Source of the DNA: Branchiostoma floridae | Taxonomy: Eukaryota > Chordata > Leptocardii > Amphioxiformes > Branchiostomatidae | Reading direction: 5' to 3' | DNA length: 64,000 nucleotides | Assembly (NCBI RefSeq): GCF_000003815.2 | Contig: NC_049980.1 | Span: forward strand, 20,981,419-21,045,418 | In this document: in pieces, positions 1 to 12,530 of the stretch | How positions within the stretch are numbered: the first letter of the stretch is position 1 | How the letters are laid out: the number at the start of each line of letters is the position of its first letter | Notes under the pieces: model-generated | Seen by the model: only the letters and a program-made list of their open reading frames with translations | Told to the model about the DNA's origin: nothing | Database searches by the model: none | Translations under genes and position numbers: made by a program

Positions 1-334
1 TGTAGCCCAATCGGAGAGGCACTGTACAGGTTCTGAAATCAACCTCGTTTTGTTAAAAAAAAAAGCTTTCAACAAGTTGATAAAAAATAACGACGCATCG
101 TATCTCTGATAAGATATGATACGTCTAATAAGATCGAACAGTTAATGTTCTCGAAACTTATTCAGATCTAAATACAGCTTTCAACTCGGTGGTTTCGCTG
201 ACATACCGGTCTTATCAGACAGGGGGCGCATAGAGATACTGAAAAAGATTGTTATAGCAAATCCCAGGTAGTTCCATGTTCTGTAATCGTCCCAACTGAA
301 ATTTTTTTAGTTTGCGCGAGCATAAATTTTCGCC
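1..334. other. Left flank, no gene seen
   Basis: I see no supported gene here. From about position 335 the sequence matches the stretch near 3748 onward, so the repeat array described below begins there and these first bases lie outside the recognisable repeat unit or in a diverged part of it. Confidence 0.4.
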
Positions 335-1137
335 AGTTTTCAGAAAGAGATTTATGCCAGTCATGCACCTGAAACATAACACAGTTACTTCCTGAAAGAG
401 ACTACTAGTATAGAAGTTTGCTACACCTTCTTCTGAAACAATAAACTAATCTTCAAGCAGATGTTGGGGGTGAAAGATCGTATTATTTTCTGAACTTCTG
501 TCGGGCTTTTTTTATTGTCACTTACCCGTATAACCGTTAAGCAGATGAGGAGTTGTTAAATGAAAACAGGCTGTCCACAGGATGTTTACATAAATTTATA
601 TCCATTACAACATGAGCAAATACATACACTGCAAATATTGCCAAAAAAACTATCAGACTAGAAAGGCAGACATTTGCTTGAGAGCAAATACAGCATATTT
701 CAGCCAAATCGCCCGTGTGCAAAAATCGAACATTTCTGCTTAAAATGACACACTTAAGCCCAAAACATGAATCGTAAGAATGCAAGAATGAACACTTCCA
801 GTGCACCACATGTAGAAAGACCAGTCCAAAAACACTTCCGCTAAAAAATGGAATTTTGAATCACCAATCAAATCAACATGCCCTCACGCTCTTTCAAAGG
901 TTGCAACGGAAACGCCCCTTCTCAAAGACAGCCGCTAGATATAGAAGGCCAAAACTTTCTCTCTGGGCAGAAGAGTGATCTACTAACCAAACAAGAATTC
1001 GGAGATCATATATCTCCATGAAATAGTCTGATTATGTAAATGACGTCTACATTTACATCATCTATGTTTGGTTATGTACACCTTTAGATACCTTACACCG
1101 GTCATAATGGTGGTTGTCCAATCCTTTACCGTTACAT

Positions 1138-1357
1138 GGGTACCATCCGGATAGATTGCTATGCACTATATACAGTCGCTCTAGTCCCTTACACTATATA
1201 CAGTCGCTCTAGTCCCTTACACTATATACAGTCGCTGTAGTTCCTTAATTCGCTCATTAACTGACGTCACCACCCAAAGATTTGAATACTAGTAGAAACA
1301 GTTCCCCTGTCGGATAACGTTAGCAGAAGTGATCATAGGAGTACCCGGATGGTACCC
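1138..1357 (+). mobile_element. MITE-like element acting as upstream region of copy 1
   Basis: It begins GGGTACCATCCGGAT and ends CCCGGATGGTACCC, which are inverted repeats of about 13 bp. Between them lie three copies of a 27-bp block containing ACTATATACAGTCGCT (TATA-like) and, at 1262-1269, a perfect CRE palindrome TGACGTCA. The start codon of the copy 1 gene lies 400 bp downstream. The same element stands upstream of the other three copies and a relative lies in UPF1 intron 1, so it is a dispersed repeat. Its use as a promoter is inferred only from its position. Confidence 0.55.
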
Positions 1358-1757
1358 AGGCTAAACTTGAGCTGTTCCAGAACAATATCTTACCATACTT
1401 CCCTACTGACAACGACTTGTTCTATTACCAACAACAGCAGGAGAACGTAACGCGAATGCAATTTGTAATTTCGCCTCTCGACACAATCTATGCGTACTTA
1501 TGATTTAAATGATAATTCTGAACTGCTTCGGAATGGTCAGATGTTCTTACTGTAATCTAAGTTTGATAGTTTTATTTTCCATCAAACGAATCAGTCTGCA
1601 TGAGAAGATATACGTTACCCTGCCATCATCGTTGCTATGGTGCAGCATCACTGTTACTGGCATCACCCTTCAGATAACAGATCAGCGTGTGGTCATCTGG
1701 CTGTACCAGACTATCTCACTGCATCCGACAAACCTCTGGGCGATATATTGAAACATT

Positions 1758-2423
1758 ATGGGTAACAAACGAGCCCGAGCCGACGAAGTTGTCATGGACA
1801 CCTTTATGGTACGTAAATGTGTTATATAACATTTGAAAGTAGGTTAGTCGACATCACAGCAGTGTTAACTATCATTATTGAGACCACTTTGGATGATGTT
1901 TCCCTTTGTACAAATCAAGAGTAAGCTTTGAACTAGAAATAGAGCGTTATTGTTCCCTGAAAATGATTTTGAGGGCATGATGCCATGACTCCGGTTTAAC
2001 TTGGTGGAAACTCAGTAGTCAGACATAGCGAGTATTCTAGGACCCGAGTGACAGTCTGTAAATAGTTGAAGAGTCTTACTTCTACTTTTTTGTTGCTCCA
2101 CAAGCCTTGTATTCATCATTTTTGTACAGGAAGCTAACACATCCTCAGGGAAGAAGAGGCGCTTTCCAGTTCACAAGGGTCTGGCTAAGAGGCACATCTC
2201 TGCGTCCCTGGATCCTCGGCTCCACCCACCACACTACCCGGATCCTTTCCGCCCACTGCGGCCTGTCACTCAGTCCTACTATCATTTCCCGGCCGTGCCG
2301 ACAGTCGTTGTTCCCTCCTTTCTGCCTGAAACAGGATTTGAGCCGATGGACTGGGAGCAGAGTGTTTATTCAGAGACTGTTATCCATGTGTCAGAGCCAG
2401 AAACTCCCATGGAGTGGGAATAA
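1758..2423 (+). CDS. Tandem-array gene, copy 1: small basic/proline-rich protein, unknown function
   Basis: Two-exon model: 1758-1808 and 2130-2423, giving 114 aa. The 17-codon first exon starts MGNKRARADE and ends at a GTACGT donor; the second follows a TTTTTGTACAG acceptor, and the phases agree. I do not recognise the protein. It has two basic clusters (KRAR, then KKRR after the splice), which could form a bipartite nuclear signal, a middle rich in proline, histidine and tyrosine, and two similar acidic motifs near the end, PMDWE and PMEWE, the second at the C-terminus. No signal peptide or membrane segment is seen. The 3' UTR carries AATAAA at 2879-2884. The same two-exon structure is intact in copies 3 and 4, which argues for a real gene. 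The start could lie in an upstream exon that I cannot see. Confidence 0.6.
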
Positions 2424-3266
2424 GCCGACAGCGTTACTGTTTGGAGAGTTGTCATCCCAAGGAAAAGAACTGGGTGAAACATGGCAGTCATCGCGACAAA
2501 CGTCTCCGTGATGGAAGAGACGAACGATGTGGCAGCGCCAAGTAAAGACTCTTCGAAGTTCTTAACAGAACGTTGTGGTGGCGGAATATACGTACATGTA
2601 ACCAGAACGAAGAGTGAAGTATTTGTCATGATTGAACCTCAGATGTCTAGGAACAATTTCCACGCAGAAACAAATACGTAGCGCTCTTCTTCCGAACCAC
2701 ATGGAACGCCACGTTTTGAACTAGTGTTACCTAGAGTTACATAAACTGCACACAGTTATATTTACGCAAAGTAACGCCTCGCCAGGCGTTGGTGCCGTTG
2801 ACGTTACCATGGTTTTCCATCAAATAACTCGACTCGTTGAGACGATATCTGTTATCTGTTGAAGATGTTCATTGCTTAAATAAAGGCAAGTGAAAGACAA
2901 AGACATCAATTGTATTGTTATGATACGGCATAATTTACTCTTAAGCTACAAGAGCTATGTACCACTGAAAATCATGAGCACAGCATATCAAGACCCATAA
3001 TTCCATTCCAGCACCTTAGAAAGCCGTTAGGGGGCATCATAAAACTTGACCTGTTCATAAAACTTGACCTGTTTTCCCGAACCGTACCCACATACCGAAT
3101 ATCATTAGGATCCGTTCATCACAGCTTATCGAGTTATGCTGTCTACAAACAAACAAACAAACAAACAAACAAACACACAGACACAATGTCGTCAGGCGGT
3201 GACCGACGACATTGGGAATTTTTGACAGCCACATTTCCTGCTTACAACCATATACTTACAAACTAT

Positions 3267-3752
3267 CCTGTCCATGGTGCTGAAAGCTATTCATACACAA
3301 ACTATCCTGTCCATGGCGCTGAAAGCTATTCATACACAAACTATCCTGTCCATGGTGCTGAAAACTATTCATTCACAAACTATCCTGTCCATGGTGCTGA
3401 AAACTATTCATTCACAAACTATCCTGTCCATGGTGCTTGAAACTATTCATTCACAAACTATCCTGTCCATGGTGCTGAAAACTGCTCATTCACAAACTAT
3501 CCTGTCCATGGTGCTGAAAACTGTTCATTCACAAACTATCCTGTCCATGGTGCTGAAAACTGTTCATTCACAAACTATCCTGTCCATGGTGCTGAAAACT
3601 GTTCATTCACAAACTATCCTGTCCATGGTGCTGAAAGCTATTCATACACAAACTATCCTGTCCATGGTGCTGAAAGCTATTCATTCACAAACTCTCCTGT
3701 CCATGGTGCTGAAAACTGTTCATTCACAAACTGTCCTGTCCATGGTGCTGAA
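3267..3752 (+). repeat. 39-bp minisatellite, about 12 copies
   Basis: The unit reads CCTGTCCATGGTGCTGAAAA followed by CTATTCATTCACAAACTAT, with an NcoI-type CCATGG core and few changes between copies. Because 39 is a multiple of three, forward frames stay open across it and give long repetitive ORFs (NYPVHGAESYSYT in one frame, LSMVLKTIHSQTI in another). I treat these as by-products of the repeat. The array lies downstream of the AATAAA of gene copy 1. Confidence 0.9.
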
Positions 3753-4578
3753 AGTTTTCAGAAAGAGACAAGAGATTTATGCCAGTCATGCATCTGAAAC
3801 GTAACACAGTTACCTCCTGAAAGAGACTACTAGTATAGACGTTTGCTACACCTTCTTCTGAAACAATAAACTAATCTTCAAGCAGATGTTGGGGGTGAAA
3901 GATCGTAATATTTTCTGAACTACTGTCGGGCTTTTTTTATTGTCACTTATCCGTATAACCGTTAAGCAGATGAGGAGTTGTTAAATGAAAACAGGCTGTC
4001 CACAGGATGTTCACATAAATTTATATCCATTACAACATGAGCAAATACATACACTGCAAATATTGCCAAAAAAACTATCAGACTAGAAAGGCAGACATTT
4101 GCTTGAGAGCAAATACAGCATATTTCAGCCAAATCGCCCGTGTGCAAAAATCGAACATTTCTGCTTAAAATGACACACTTAAGCCCAAAACATGAATCTT
4201 AAAAAATGTCAACATACAAGAATGAACACTTCCAGTGCACCACATGTAGAAAGACCAGTCCAAAAACACTTCCGCTAAAAATGAAATTTTGAATCACCAA
4301 TCAAATCAACGTGCCCTCATGCTCTTTCAAAGTTTGCAACGGAAACGCCCCTTCTCAAAGACAGCCACTAGATATAGAAGGCCAAAACTTTCTCTCTGGG
4401 CAGAAGAGTGATCTACTAACCAAACAAGAGTTCGGAGATCATATACCTCCATGAAATAGTCTGATTATGTAAATGACGTCTACATTTACATCATCTATGT
4501 TTGGTTATGTACACCTTTAGATACCTTACACCGGTCATAATGGTGGTTGTCCGACCATTTACCGTTACATGTATACAT

Positions 4579-4768
4579 GGGTACCATCCGGATAGATTGC
4601 TATGCACTATATACAGTCGCTCCAGTTCCTTACACTATATACAGTCGCTTTAGTTCCTTAATTCGCTCATTAACTGACGTCACCACCAAAAGATTTGAAT
4701 GCTAGTAAACAGTTTCCCTGACGAATAACGTTAGCAGAAGCGATCATAGGAGTACCCGGATGGTACTC
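4579..4768 (+). mobile_element. MITE-like upstream element of copy 2
   Basis: Same inverted termini as the copy 1 element, but only two TATA-like blocks and a damaged right end (GGTACTC for GGTACCC). The CRE palindrome is at 4675-4682. Confidence 0.5.
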
Positions 4769-5171
4769 AGGCTAAACTTGAGCTGTTCCAGAACAATATC
4801 TTACCATACTTCCCTACTGACAACGACTTGTTCTATTACCAACAACAGCAGGAGAACGTAACGCGAATGCAATTTGTAATTTCGCCCTCTGAACACAAAC
4901 TATGCGTACCTATGATTCAAATTATGATTCTGAACTGCTTCGGAATGGTCAGATGTTCCTACTGTATTTAAGTTTGATAGTTTTATTTTCCATCAAACGA
5001 ATCAGTCTGCATGAGAAGATATACATTACCCTGCCATCATTGTTGCTATGGTGCAGCATCACTGTTACTGGCATCACCCTTCAGATAACAGATCAGCGTG
5101 TGGTCATCTGGCCGCTGTACCAGACTATCTCACTGCATCCGACAAACCTCTGGGCGATATATTGAAACATT

Positions 5172-5780
5172 ATGGGTAACAAACGAGCCCGAGCCGACGA
5201 AGTTGTCATGGACACCTTTATGGTACGTAAATGTGTTATATAACATTTGAAAGTAGGTTAGTCGACATCACAGCAGTGTTTACTATCATTATTGAGACCA
5301 CTTTGGAAGATGTTTTCCTTTGTACAATAGCTTTGAACTAGAAATAGAACGTTATTGTTCCCTGAAAAAGCTTTGGATGGTATAATTCCATGACTCCGGT
5401 TTAACTTGGTGGAAACTCAGTAGTCAGACATAGCGAGTATTGTAGGACCCGAGTGACAGTCTGTAAATAGTTGAAGAGTCTTACTTCTACTTTTGTGTTA
5501 CTCCACAAGCCTTGTTATCATCATTTTTGTACAGGAAGCTAACACATCCTCAGGGAAGAAGAGGCGCTTTCCAGTTCACAAGGGTCTGGCTAAGAGGCAC
5601 ATCTCTGCGTCCCTGGATCCGCGGCTCCACCCACCACACTACCCGGATCCTTTCCGCCGACTGCGGCCTGTCACCCAGTTCTATTATCATTTCCCGGCCG
5701 TGCCGACAGTCGTTGTTCCCTCCTTTCTGCCTGAAACAGGATTTGAGCCGATGGACTGGGAGCAGAGTGTTTATTCATAG
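5172..5780 (+). pseudogene. Tandem-array gene, copy 2, with premature stop
   Basis: Exons 5172-5222 and 5535-5780. The sequence is nearly the same as copy 1 up to VYS, where a single G-to-T change (TCAGAG becomes TCATAG) makes a stop at 5778-5780. The other copies run on to the equivalent of 5828. The predicted product is 98 aa and loses the last 16 residues, including the terminal PMEWE motif, but keeps the first motif (PMDWE) and the basic clusters. Splice sites and AATAAA are intact, so the gene may still be transcribed and make a shortened protein. I call it a likely pseudogene or truncated allele; a sequencing error is also possible. Confidence 0.55.
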
Positions 5781-6649
5781 ACTGTTATCCATGTGTCAGA
5801 GCCAGAAACTCCCATGGAGTGGGAATAAGCCGACAGCGTTACTGTTTGGAGAGTTGTCATCCCAAGGAAAAGAACTGGGTGAAACATGAGAGTCATCGCG
5901 ACAAACGTCTCTGTGATGGAAGAGACGAAAGATGTGGCAGCGCCAAGTAAAGACTCTTCGAAGTTCTTAACAGAACGTTGTGGTGGCGGAATATACGTAC
6001 ATGTAACCAGAACAAAGAGTGAAGTATTTGTCATGGTTGACCCTCAAATGTCTAGGAACAATTTCCACGCAGAAACAAATACGTAGCGCTCTTCTTCCGA
6101 ACCACATGGAACGTCACGTTTTGAACTAGTGTTACCTAGAGTTACATAAACTGCACACAGTTATATTTACGCAAAGTAACGCCCCGCCAGGCGTTGGTGC
6201 TGTTGACGTTACCATGCTTTTCCATCAAATAAGTCGACTCGTTGAGACGATATATGTTATCTGTTGAAGATGTTCATTGCTTAAATAAAGGCAAGTGAAA
6301 GACAAAGACATCAATTGTATTGTTATGATACGGTATAATTTACTCTTAAGCTACAAGAGCTACGTACCACTAAAAATCACGACCACAGCATATCAAGACC
6401 CATAATTCCATTCCAGCACCTTAGAAAGCCGCTAGGGGGCATCATAAAACTTGACCTGTTTTGCCTAACCGTACCCACATACCGAATATCATTAGGATCC
6501 GTTCATAACAGCTTATCGAGTTATGCTGTCTACAAACAAACAAACAAACAAACAAACACACACACAGACACAATGTCGTCAGGCGGGGACCGACGACATT
6601 GGGTATTATGACAGCCACATTTCCTGCTTACAACCATATACTTACAAAC

Positions 6650-6830
6650 TATCCTGTCCGTTGTGCTGAAAGCTATTCATTCACAAACAATCCTGTCCAT
6701 GGTGCTGAAAACTATTCATTCACAAACTCTCCTGTCCATGCTGCTGAAAACTATTTATTCATGCACAAACTATCCTGTCCAAGGTTCTGAAAGCTATTCA
6801 TTCACAAACTATCCTGTCCGTAGTGCTGAA
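6650..6830 (+). repeat. 39-bp minisatellite, about 4-5 copies
   Basis: Same unit as at 3267 but shorter and more diverged (CATGCTGCTG and CAAGGTTCTG variants). It ends in the TTGCTGAATAACTATCAA junction block shared with the array after copy 4. Confidence 0.8.
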
Positions 6831-7731
6831 TAACTATCAATCCATTGTTATGAAATTCCATTCATCCAAGCCTATCTCGACAACCAAACAGACTTCTTCG
6901 TCCATGGCAACGCACACTACAAACAAACGCACCAACACATTGTTAAATAAATGCTGTGTTTTGTGTGACTGTTTGTCTTACTTTACGTCCTCAGCTTTTC
7001 ATAGAATTGCGCAAATCCGAAATAAGCCTGGCAAGTAATCTAAAACGTGAAACACATCTCAAGATTTCGTCATTCGTACAGCTGCGCTGCCTAGCGGAAC
7101 TTGAACACACCGTCTATCAGATGTGCTATTTTATGCCTCCATGCTGGAATACGCAGATATCATAAGGAAGCAATACACTGCGTTGAAGGCTAAGGGTAAG
7201 CCTAGGGGTGGTTGATACTAGTACTGCGGTCCTCCGAATCAAAATTGCTACCAAGCACATGTATATGTTAGTGCTGCGGCAGTGGTGCGGCAGTGGTATG
7301 GCTGAAATGTAAAAACGTATACTATTGTCATAGAATGCCAACTTAAATTCCAAGGTCAAAGAAGAAGATGTGAAAGAACAAAAATGAAGACGCAATTGTT
7401 CGGTATACCATTTATATGTTCAGTCTAATAATGAAGGTATCTTTTTTTAAGAGTTTCCAGAGGACGTCATCCATATAATCAAATCAACATGTCTCATCCT
7501 CTTTCAAAGTTTGCAACGGAAACGTCCCTTCTCAAAGACAGCTGCTAGAAGGCCAAAACTTTTTCTCTGGGCAGAAGAGCGATCTACTAACCAAACAAGA
7601 GTTCGGAAATCTCATATCTCCATGAAATAGTCTGATTATGTAAATGACGTCCACATTTACATCATCTATGTTTGGCTATGTACAACTTACACCGGTCACA
7701 ATGGTGGTTGTCCAATCTTTTACCGTTACAT

Positions 7732-7949
7732 GGGTACCATCCGGATAGATTGCTATGCACTATATACAGTCGCTCTAGTCCCTTACACTATATACAGTCG
7801 CTCTAGTCCCTTACACTATATACAGTCGCTGTAGTTCCTTAATTCGCTCATTAACTGACGTCACCACCAAAAGATTTGAATACTAGTAAACAGTTCCCCT
7901 GACGAATAACGTTAGCAGAAGCGATCATAGGAGTACCCGCATGGTACCC
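7732..7949 (+). mobile_element. MITE-like upstream element of copy 3
   Basis: Inverted termini GGGTACCATCCGG and CCCGCATGGTACCC (one change), three TATA-like blocks as in copy 1, and the CRE palindrome at 7856-7863. Confidence 0.5.
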
Positions 7950-8349
7950 AGGCTAAACGTGAGCTGTTCCAGAACAATATCTTACCATACTTCCCTACTG
8001 ACAACGACTTGTTCTATTACCAACAACAGCAGGAGAACGTAACGCGAATGCAATACGTAATTTCGCCTCTCGACACAATCTATGCGTACTTATGATTTAA
8101 ATGATAATTATGAACTGCTTCGGAATGGTCAGATGTTCTTACTGTAATCTAAGTTTGATAGTTTTATTTTCCATCAAACGAATCAGTCTGCATGAGAAGA
8201 TATACGTTACCCTGCCATCATCGTTGCTATGGTGCAGCATCACTGTTACTGGCATCACCCTTCAGATAACAGATCAGCGTGTGGTCATCTGGCTGTACCA
8301 GACTATCTCACTGCATCCGCCAAACCTCTGGGCGATATATTGAAACATT

Positions 8350-9015
8350 ATGGGTAACAAACGAGCCCGAGCCGACGAAGTTGTCATGGACACCTTTATG
8401 GTACGTAAATGCGTTATATAACATTTGAAAGTCGGTTAGTCGACATCACAGCAGTGTTAACTATCATTATTGAGACCACTTTGGAAGATGTTTCCCTTTG
8501 TACAAATCAAGAGTAAGCTTTGAACTAGATATAGAGCGTTATTGTTCCCTGAAAATGATTTTGAGGGCATGATTCCATGACTCCGGTTTAACTTGGTGGA
8601 AACTCAGTAGTCAGACATAGCGAGTATTGTAGGACCCGAGTGACAGTCTGTAAATAGTTGAAGAGTCTTACTTCTACTTTTTTGTTGCTCCACAAGCCTT
8701 GTTATCATCATTTTTGTACAGGAAGGTTACACATCCTCAGGGAAGAAGAGGCGCTTTCCAGTTCACAAGGGTCTGGCTAAGAGGCACATCTCTGCGTCCC
8801 TGGATCCTCGGCTCCACCCACCACACTACCCGGATCCTTTCCGCCCACTGCAGCCTGTCACCCAGTTCTACTATCATTTCCCGGCCGTGCCGACAGTCGT
8901 TGTTCCCTCCTTTCTGCCTGAAACAGGATTTGAGCCGATGGACTGGGAGCAGAGTGTTTATTCAGAGACTGTTATCCATGTGTCCGAGCCAGAAACTCCC
9001 ATGGAGTGGGAATAA
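8350..9015 (+). CDS. Tandem-array gene, copy 3: small basic/proline-rich protein
   Basis: Exons 8350-8400 and 8722-9015; 114 aa, complete. The splice junction residues read EGYT where copy 1 has EANT, and PLQPVTQFYYH replaces PLRPVTQSYYH. Both PM[DE]WE motifs and both basic clusters are kept. In upstream layout (three TATA blocks) and in 3' UTR variants it groups with copy 1. Function not recognised. Confidence 0.6.
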
Positions 9016-9847
9016 GCCGACAGCGTTACTGTTTGGAGAGTTGTCATCCCAAGGAAAAGAACTGGCCTGGGTGAAACATGGCAGTCATCGCGAAAAACGT
9101 CTTCGTGATGGAAGAGACGAACGATGTGGCAGCGCCAAGTAAAGACTCTTCGAAGTTCTTAACAGAACGTCGTGGTGGCGGAATATACGTACATGTAACC
9201 AGAACGAAGAGTGAAGTATTTGTCATGATTGAACCTCAAATGTCTAGGAACAATTTCCACGCAGAAACAAATGCGTAGCGCTCTTCTTCCGAACCACATG
9301 GAACGCCACGTTTTGAACTAGTGTTACCTAGAGTTACATAAACTGCACACAGTTATATTTACGCAAAGTAACGCCTCGCCAGGCGTTGGTGCTGTTGACG
9401 TTACCATGGTTTTCCATCAAATAACTCGACTCGTTGAGACGATATCTGTTATCTGTTGAAGATGTTCATTGCTTAAATAAAGGCAAGTGAAAGACAAAGA
9501 CATCAATTGTATTGTTATGATACGGCATAATTTACTCTTAAGCTACAAGAGCTATCTACCACGGAAAATCACGACCACAGAATATCAAGACCCATAATTC
9601 CATTCCAGCACCTTAGAAAGCCGCTAGGGGGCATCATAAAACTTGACCTGTATTCCCGAACCGTACCCACATACCGAATATCATTAGGATCCGTTCATCA
9701 CAGCTTATCCAGTTATGTTGTCTACAAACAAACAAACAAACAAACAAACACACACACACACACACAGACACAATGTCGTCAGGCGGAGCCCGACGACAGT
9801 GGGTGTTTTGACAGCCACATTTCCTGCTTACAACCATATACTTACAA

Positions 9848-9910
9848 ACTATCCTGTCCGTTGTGCTGAAAGCTATTCATTCACAAACTATCCTGTCCAT
9901 GGTGCTGAAA
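9848..9910 (+). repeat. 39-bp minisatellite remnant, under 2 copies
   Basis: Only about one and a half units remain before the TTTTCAGAAAGAGA junction that also follows the long array of copy 1. This marks strong copy-number change between paralogous positions. Confidence 0.75.
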
Positions 9911-10139
9911 GTTTTCAGAAAGAGACAAGAGATTTATGCCAGTCATGCATCTGAAACATAACACAGTTACCTCCTGAAAGAGACTACTAGTATAGAAGTT
10001 TGCTACACCTTCTTCTGAAACAATAAACTAATCTTCAAGCAGATGTTGAGGGTGAAAGATCGTAATATTTTCTGAACGCCTGTCGGGCTTTTTTTATTGT
10101 CACTTACCCGTATAACCGTTAAGCAGATGAGGAGTTGTT

Positions 10140-11933
10140 TGGTTTGGTTTGGTTTGGTTTATTTAGATCTCCATTAGTGAAATACACTAGTCTTCCTGGA
10201 GTCCACATTAAAAACAATACAGAAATAATTGCAACAGAAATGTACAAATTATACAAATTATAACTTTGAAACAACAGAAAGCAAACATATGGTAAACTGA
10301 AAAACAGTGATTTGCATACGTGAAGTAAAATAAAATAAATCAACTTAGTTCTTATATATACAACAAATTGTCCAATTGAATTAACAGAAACTTGGTAATA
10401 TCAACTCAAAAACGGAGTGGGAGAGGTCGGAGGTCGAGCAAAATCATAGTAAATCAAATACAATTTGAACTGAAGTATTGAAACAAACAGTATTTGAGAG
10501 CATATAAATCATATAGCAAAAATAATAATAATAATAGTCATTGATACATCATGAATAAAACAAAACAGAATTGGAACCGAGAGATGGGTTTCATTTTTAC
10601 CACCATGAAGTGAGTGGCTGGTTTTTGTCTTTATGTGCCTTTGCCCACTCTCTTAACTTACTCTTAAATACTTCCTGGTTTTTTGTTGTAATACTTGTAG
10701 GGAGTGTGTTGTAGGTCTTTATTCATCTGTATTGAAATGTTCTGGTCAATGAATTTGTACGGGGTTTAGGTTGTACGTAGCCTCCTCTTAGTGATAGCCT
10801 TGTGTTGTGGTGATGTGCGGTGTTTATATTTCTTAAGTTGTCATACATACATTTTGGTTCTTTAGTCGTTACTATCTTATGGAAGGCACAGATTGTTGTT
10901 GTAAACATTCTTTCCTTAACTGACGGCCAACATAGTCGATCATGTATCACTTCTGAGCTTGTTGTGTGTGATGTATTTGCGGCTAACCTTGCAGCTCTGT
11001 TTTGGATTATTTGTAGTCTGTCTAGCTGTGTTTGTGCTGTTGAGGAAAGTATCCCAGAACAGTAGTCAAGATGCGTAAGTACAAGTGATTGGATTACTGT
11101 TTTAGTGTGTCTTCAGGAAAGTAATCTTTATACTTCCTGATTGTTGCTGTGACTCCTGTCATCTTTCTTGTGATCTTGTTAGCATGCAAATTCCAGGATA
11201 GGTGTTGGTCTACTGTGTAACCCAGGAGTTCAGCTTGGCTAACTTGCATTATTTTCTTCCCCCCTACAGTGAGATCCAGTGTTGGATTATGCTTTAGTTT
11301 ATGGTGACTGCCCAGGAGTATGGACTTTGTCTTTCCGACATTAAGAATAAGCTTATTTATTTGTATCCATTCCCAGATGCGCGTGAGATCTGACTGTAAG
11401 ATACTTTCTACTGCTCTAGCACTGGGTGCGGAAGCAAAGGGAGTAGTGTCATCGGCATACATGACTAGTTCGGCTTTCTTTGTTATGGTGGCCAAGTCAT
11501 TAGTATAGAGACAAAACAACAACGGACCCAGGCAGCTCCCTTGTGGAACTCCGGACTTGGTCTCCTTGTAAGTTGAAAAGGCTCCGTTAATGTAGACGGC
11601 CTGACTCCTGTTTGTTAAATAGCTTTCCATCCATTCTACAGCAGAATCTGCAAATCCATAGCTTTTTAACTTGGCCAACAATATTTCATGGTTAACAGTG
11701 TCAAAAGCGGCACTAAAATCAAGCAAGACTGCACCGACCAGATTTCCCTTGTCTATTTCCCCTAGCCAGTGATCAGTCATTTGTACTAAAGCGCTGGCTG
11801 TGGAGTGGTGTTGCTTGTATGCATGTTGTTTCTGTGATATTATGTCGTTAGAGATGAGATAGCTTTGAATTTGTTTTTGGCATACTTTTTCCATAACTTT
11901 ACTGATCACTGGCAGCAAGCTGATGGGTCGGCA
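10140..11933 (-). pseudogene. 5'-truncated CR1/L2-like non-LTR retrotransposon
   Basis: Minus-strand reverse transcriptase fragment. Reading from 11933 downward it has RPISLLPVISK, DFSAAFDTVNHE, SGVPQGSCLGPLLF and the catalytic MYADDT box, then the LLGYTVDQHLSW thumb motif. A frameshift near 11095 breaks the frame: the reading then resumes with LTHLDYCSGILSS and runs to a stop near 10723. The 5' end is cut off inside the RT domain. The 3' end carries a short AAACC microsatellite tail (read as TTTGG repeats at 10140-10160 on the plus strand). AGTTGTT flanks both sides (10133-10139 and 11934-11940), and the empty site is present after copy 1 at about 3978. The element is dead but young enough to keep its target duplication. 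The exact clade is an inference. Confidence 0.85.
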
Positions 11934-12530
11934 AGTTGTTAAGTGAAAACAGGCTGTCCACAGGGTGTTCACGTGAATTTATATCCATTACAACATGAGC
12001 AAATACATACACTGAAAATATTGCCAAAAAACTATCAGACTAGAAAGGCAGACATTTGCTTGAGAGCAAATACAGCATATTTCAGCCAAATCGCCCGTGT
12101 GCAAAAATGGAACATTTCTGCTTAAAATGACACACCTAAGCCCAAAACATGAATCTTAAAAAATCTCAACATGCAAGAATGAACACTTCCAGTGCACCAC
12201 ATGTAGTAAGACAGGTCCAAAAACACTTCCGCTAAAAAATGGAATTTTGAATCACCAATCAAATCAACATGCCCTCATCCTTTTTCAAAGTTTGCAACGG
12301 TAACGCCCCTTCTCAAAGACAGCCACTAGAAGGCCAAAACATTCTCTCTGGGCAGAAGAGCGATCTATTAACCAAACAAGAGTTCGGAGATCTCATATCT
12401 CCATGAAATAGTCTGATTATCTAAATGATGTCTATATTTACATCATCTATGTGTAGTTATGTACACCTTTAGATACCTTACACCGGTCATAATGGTGGTT
12501 GTCCAATCATTTACCGTTACATGTATACAT

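Noticed and set aside
3186-3804. Two long repetitive ORFs (84 and 176 codons) with 13-residue repeats
   Set aside because: They follow from a 39-bp minisatellite whose length is divisible by three. The paralogous units have only a few copies and no conserved ORF.
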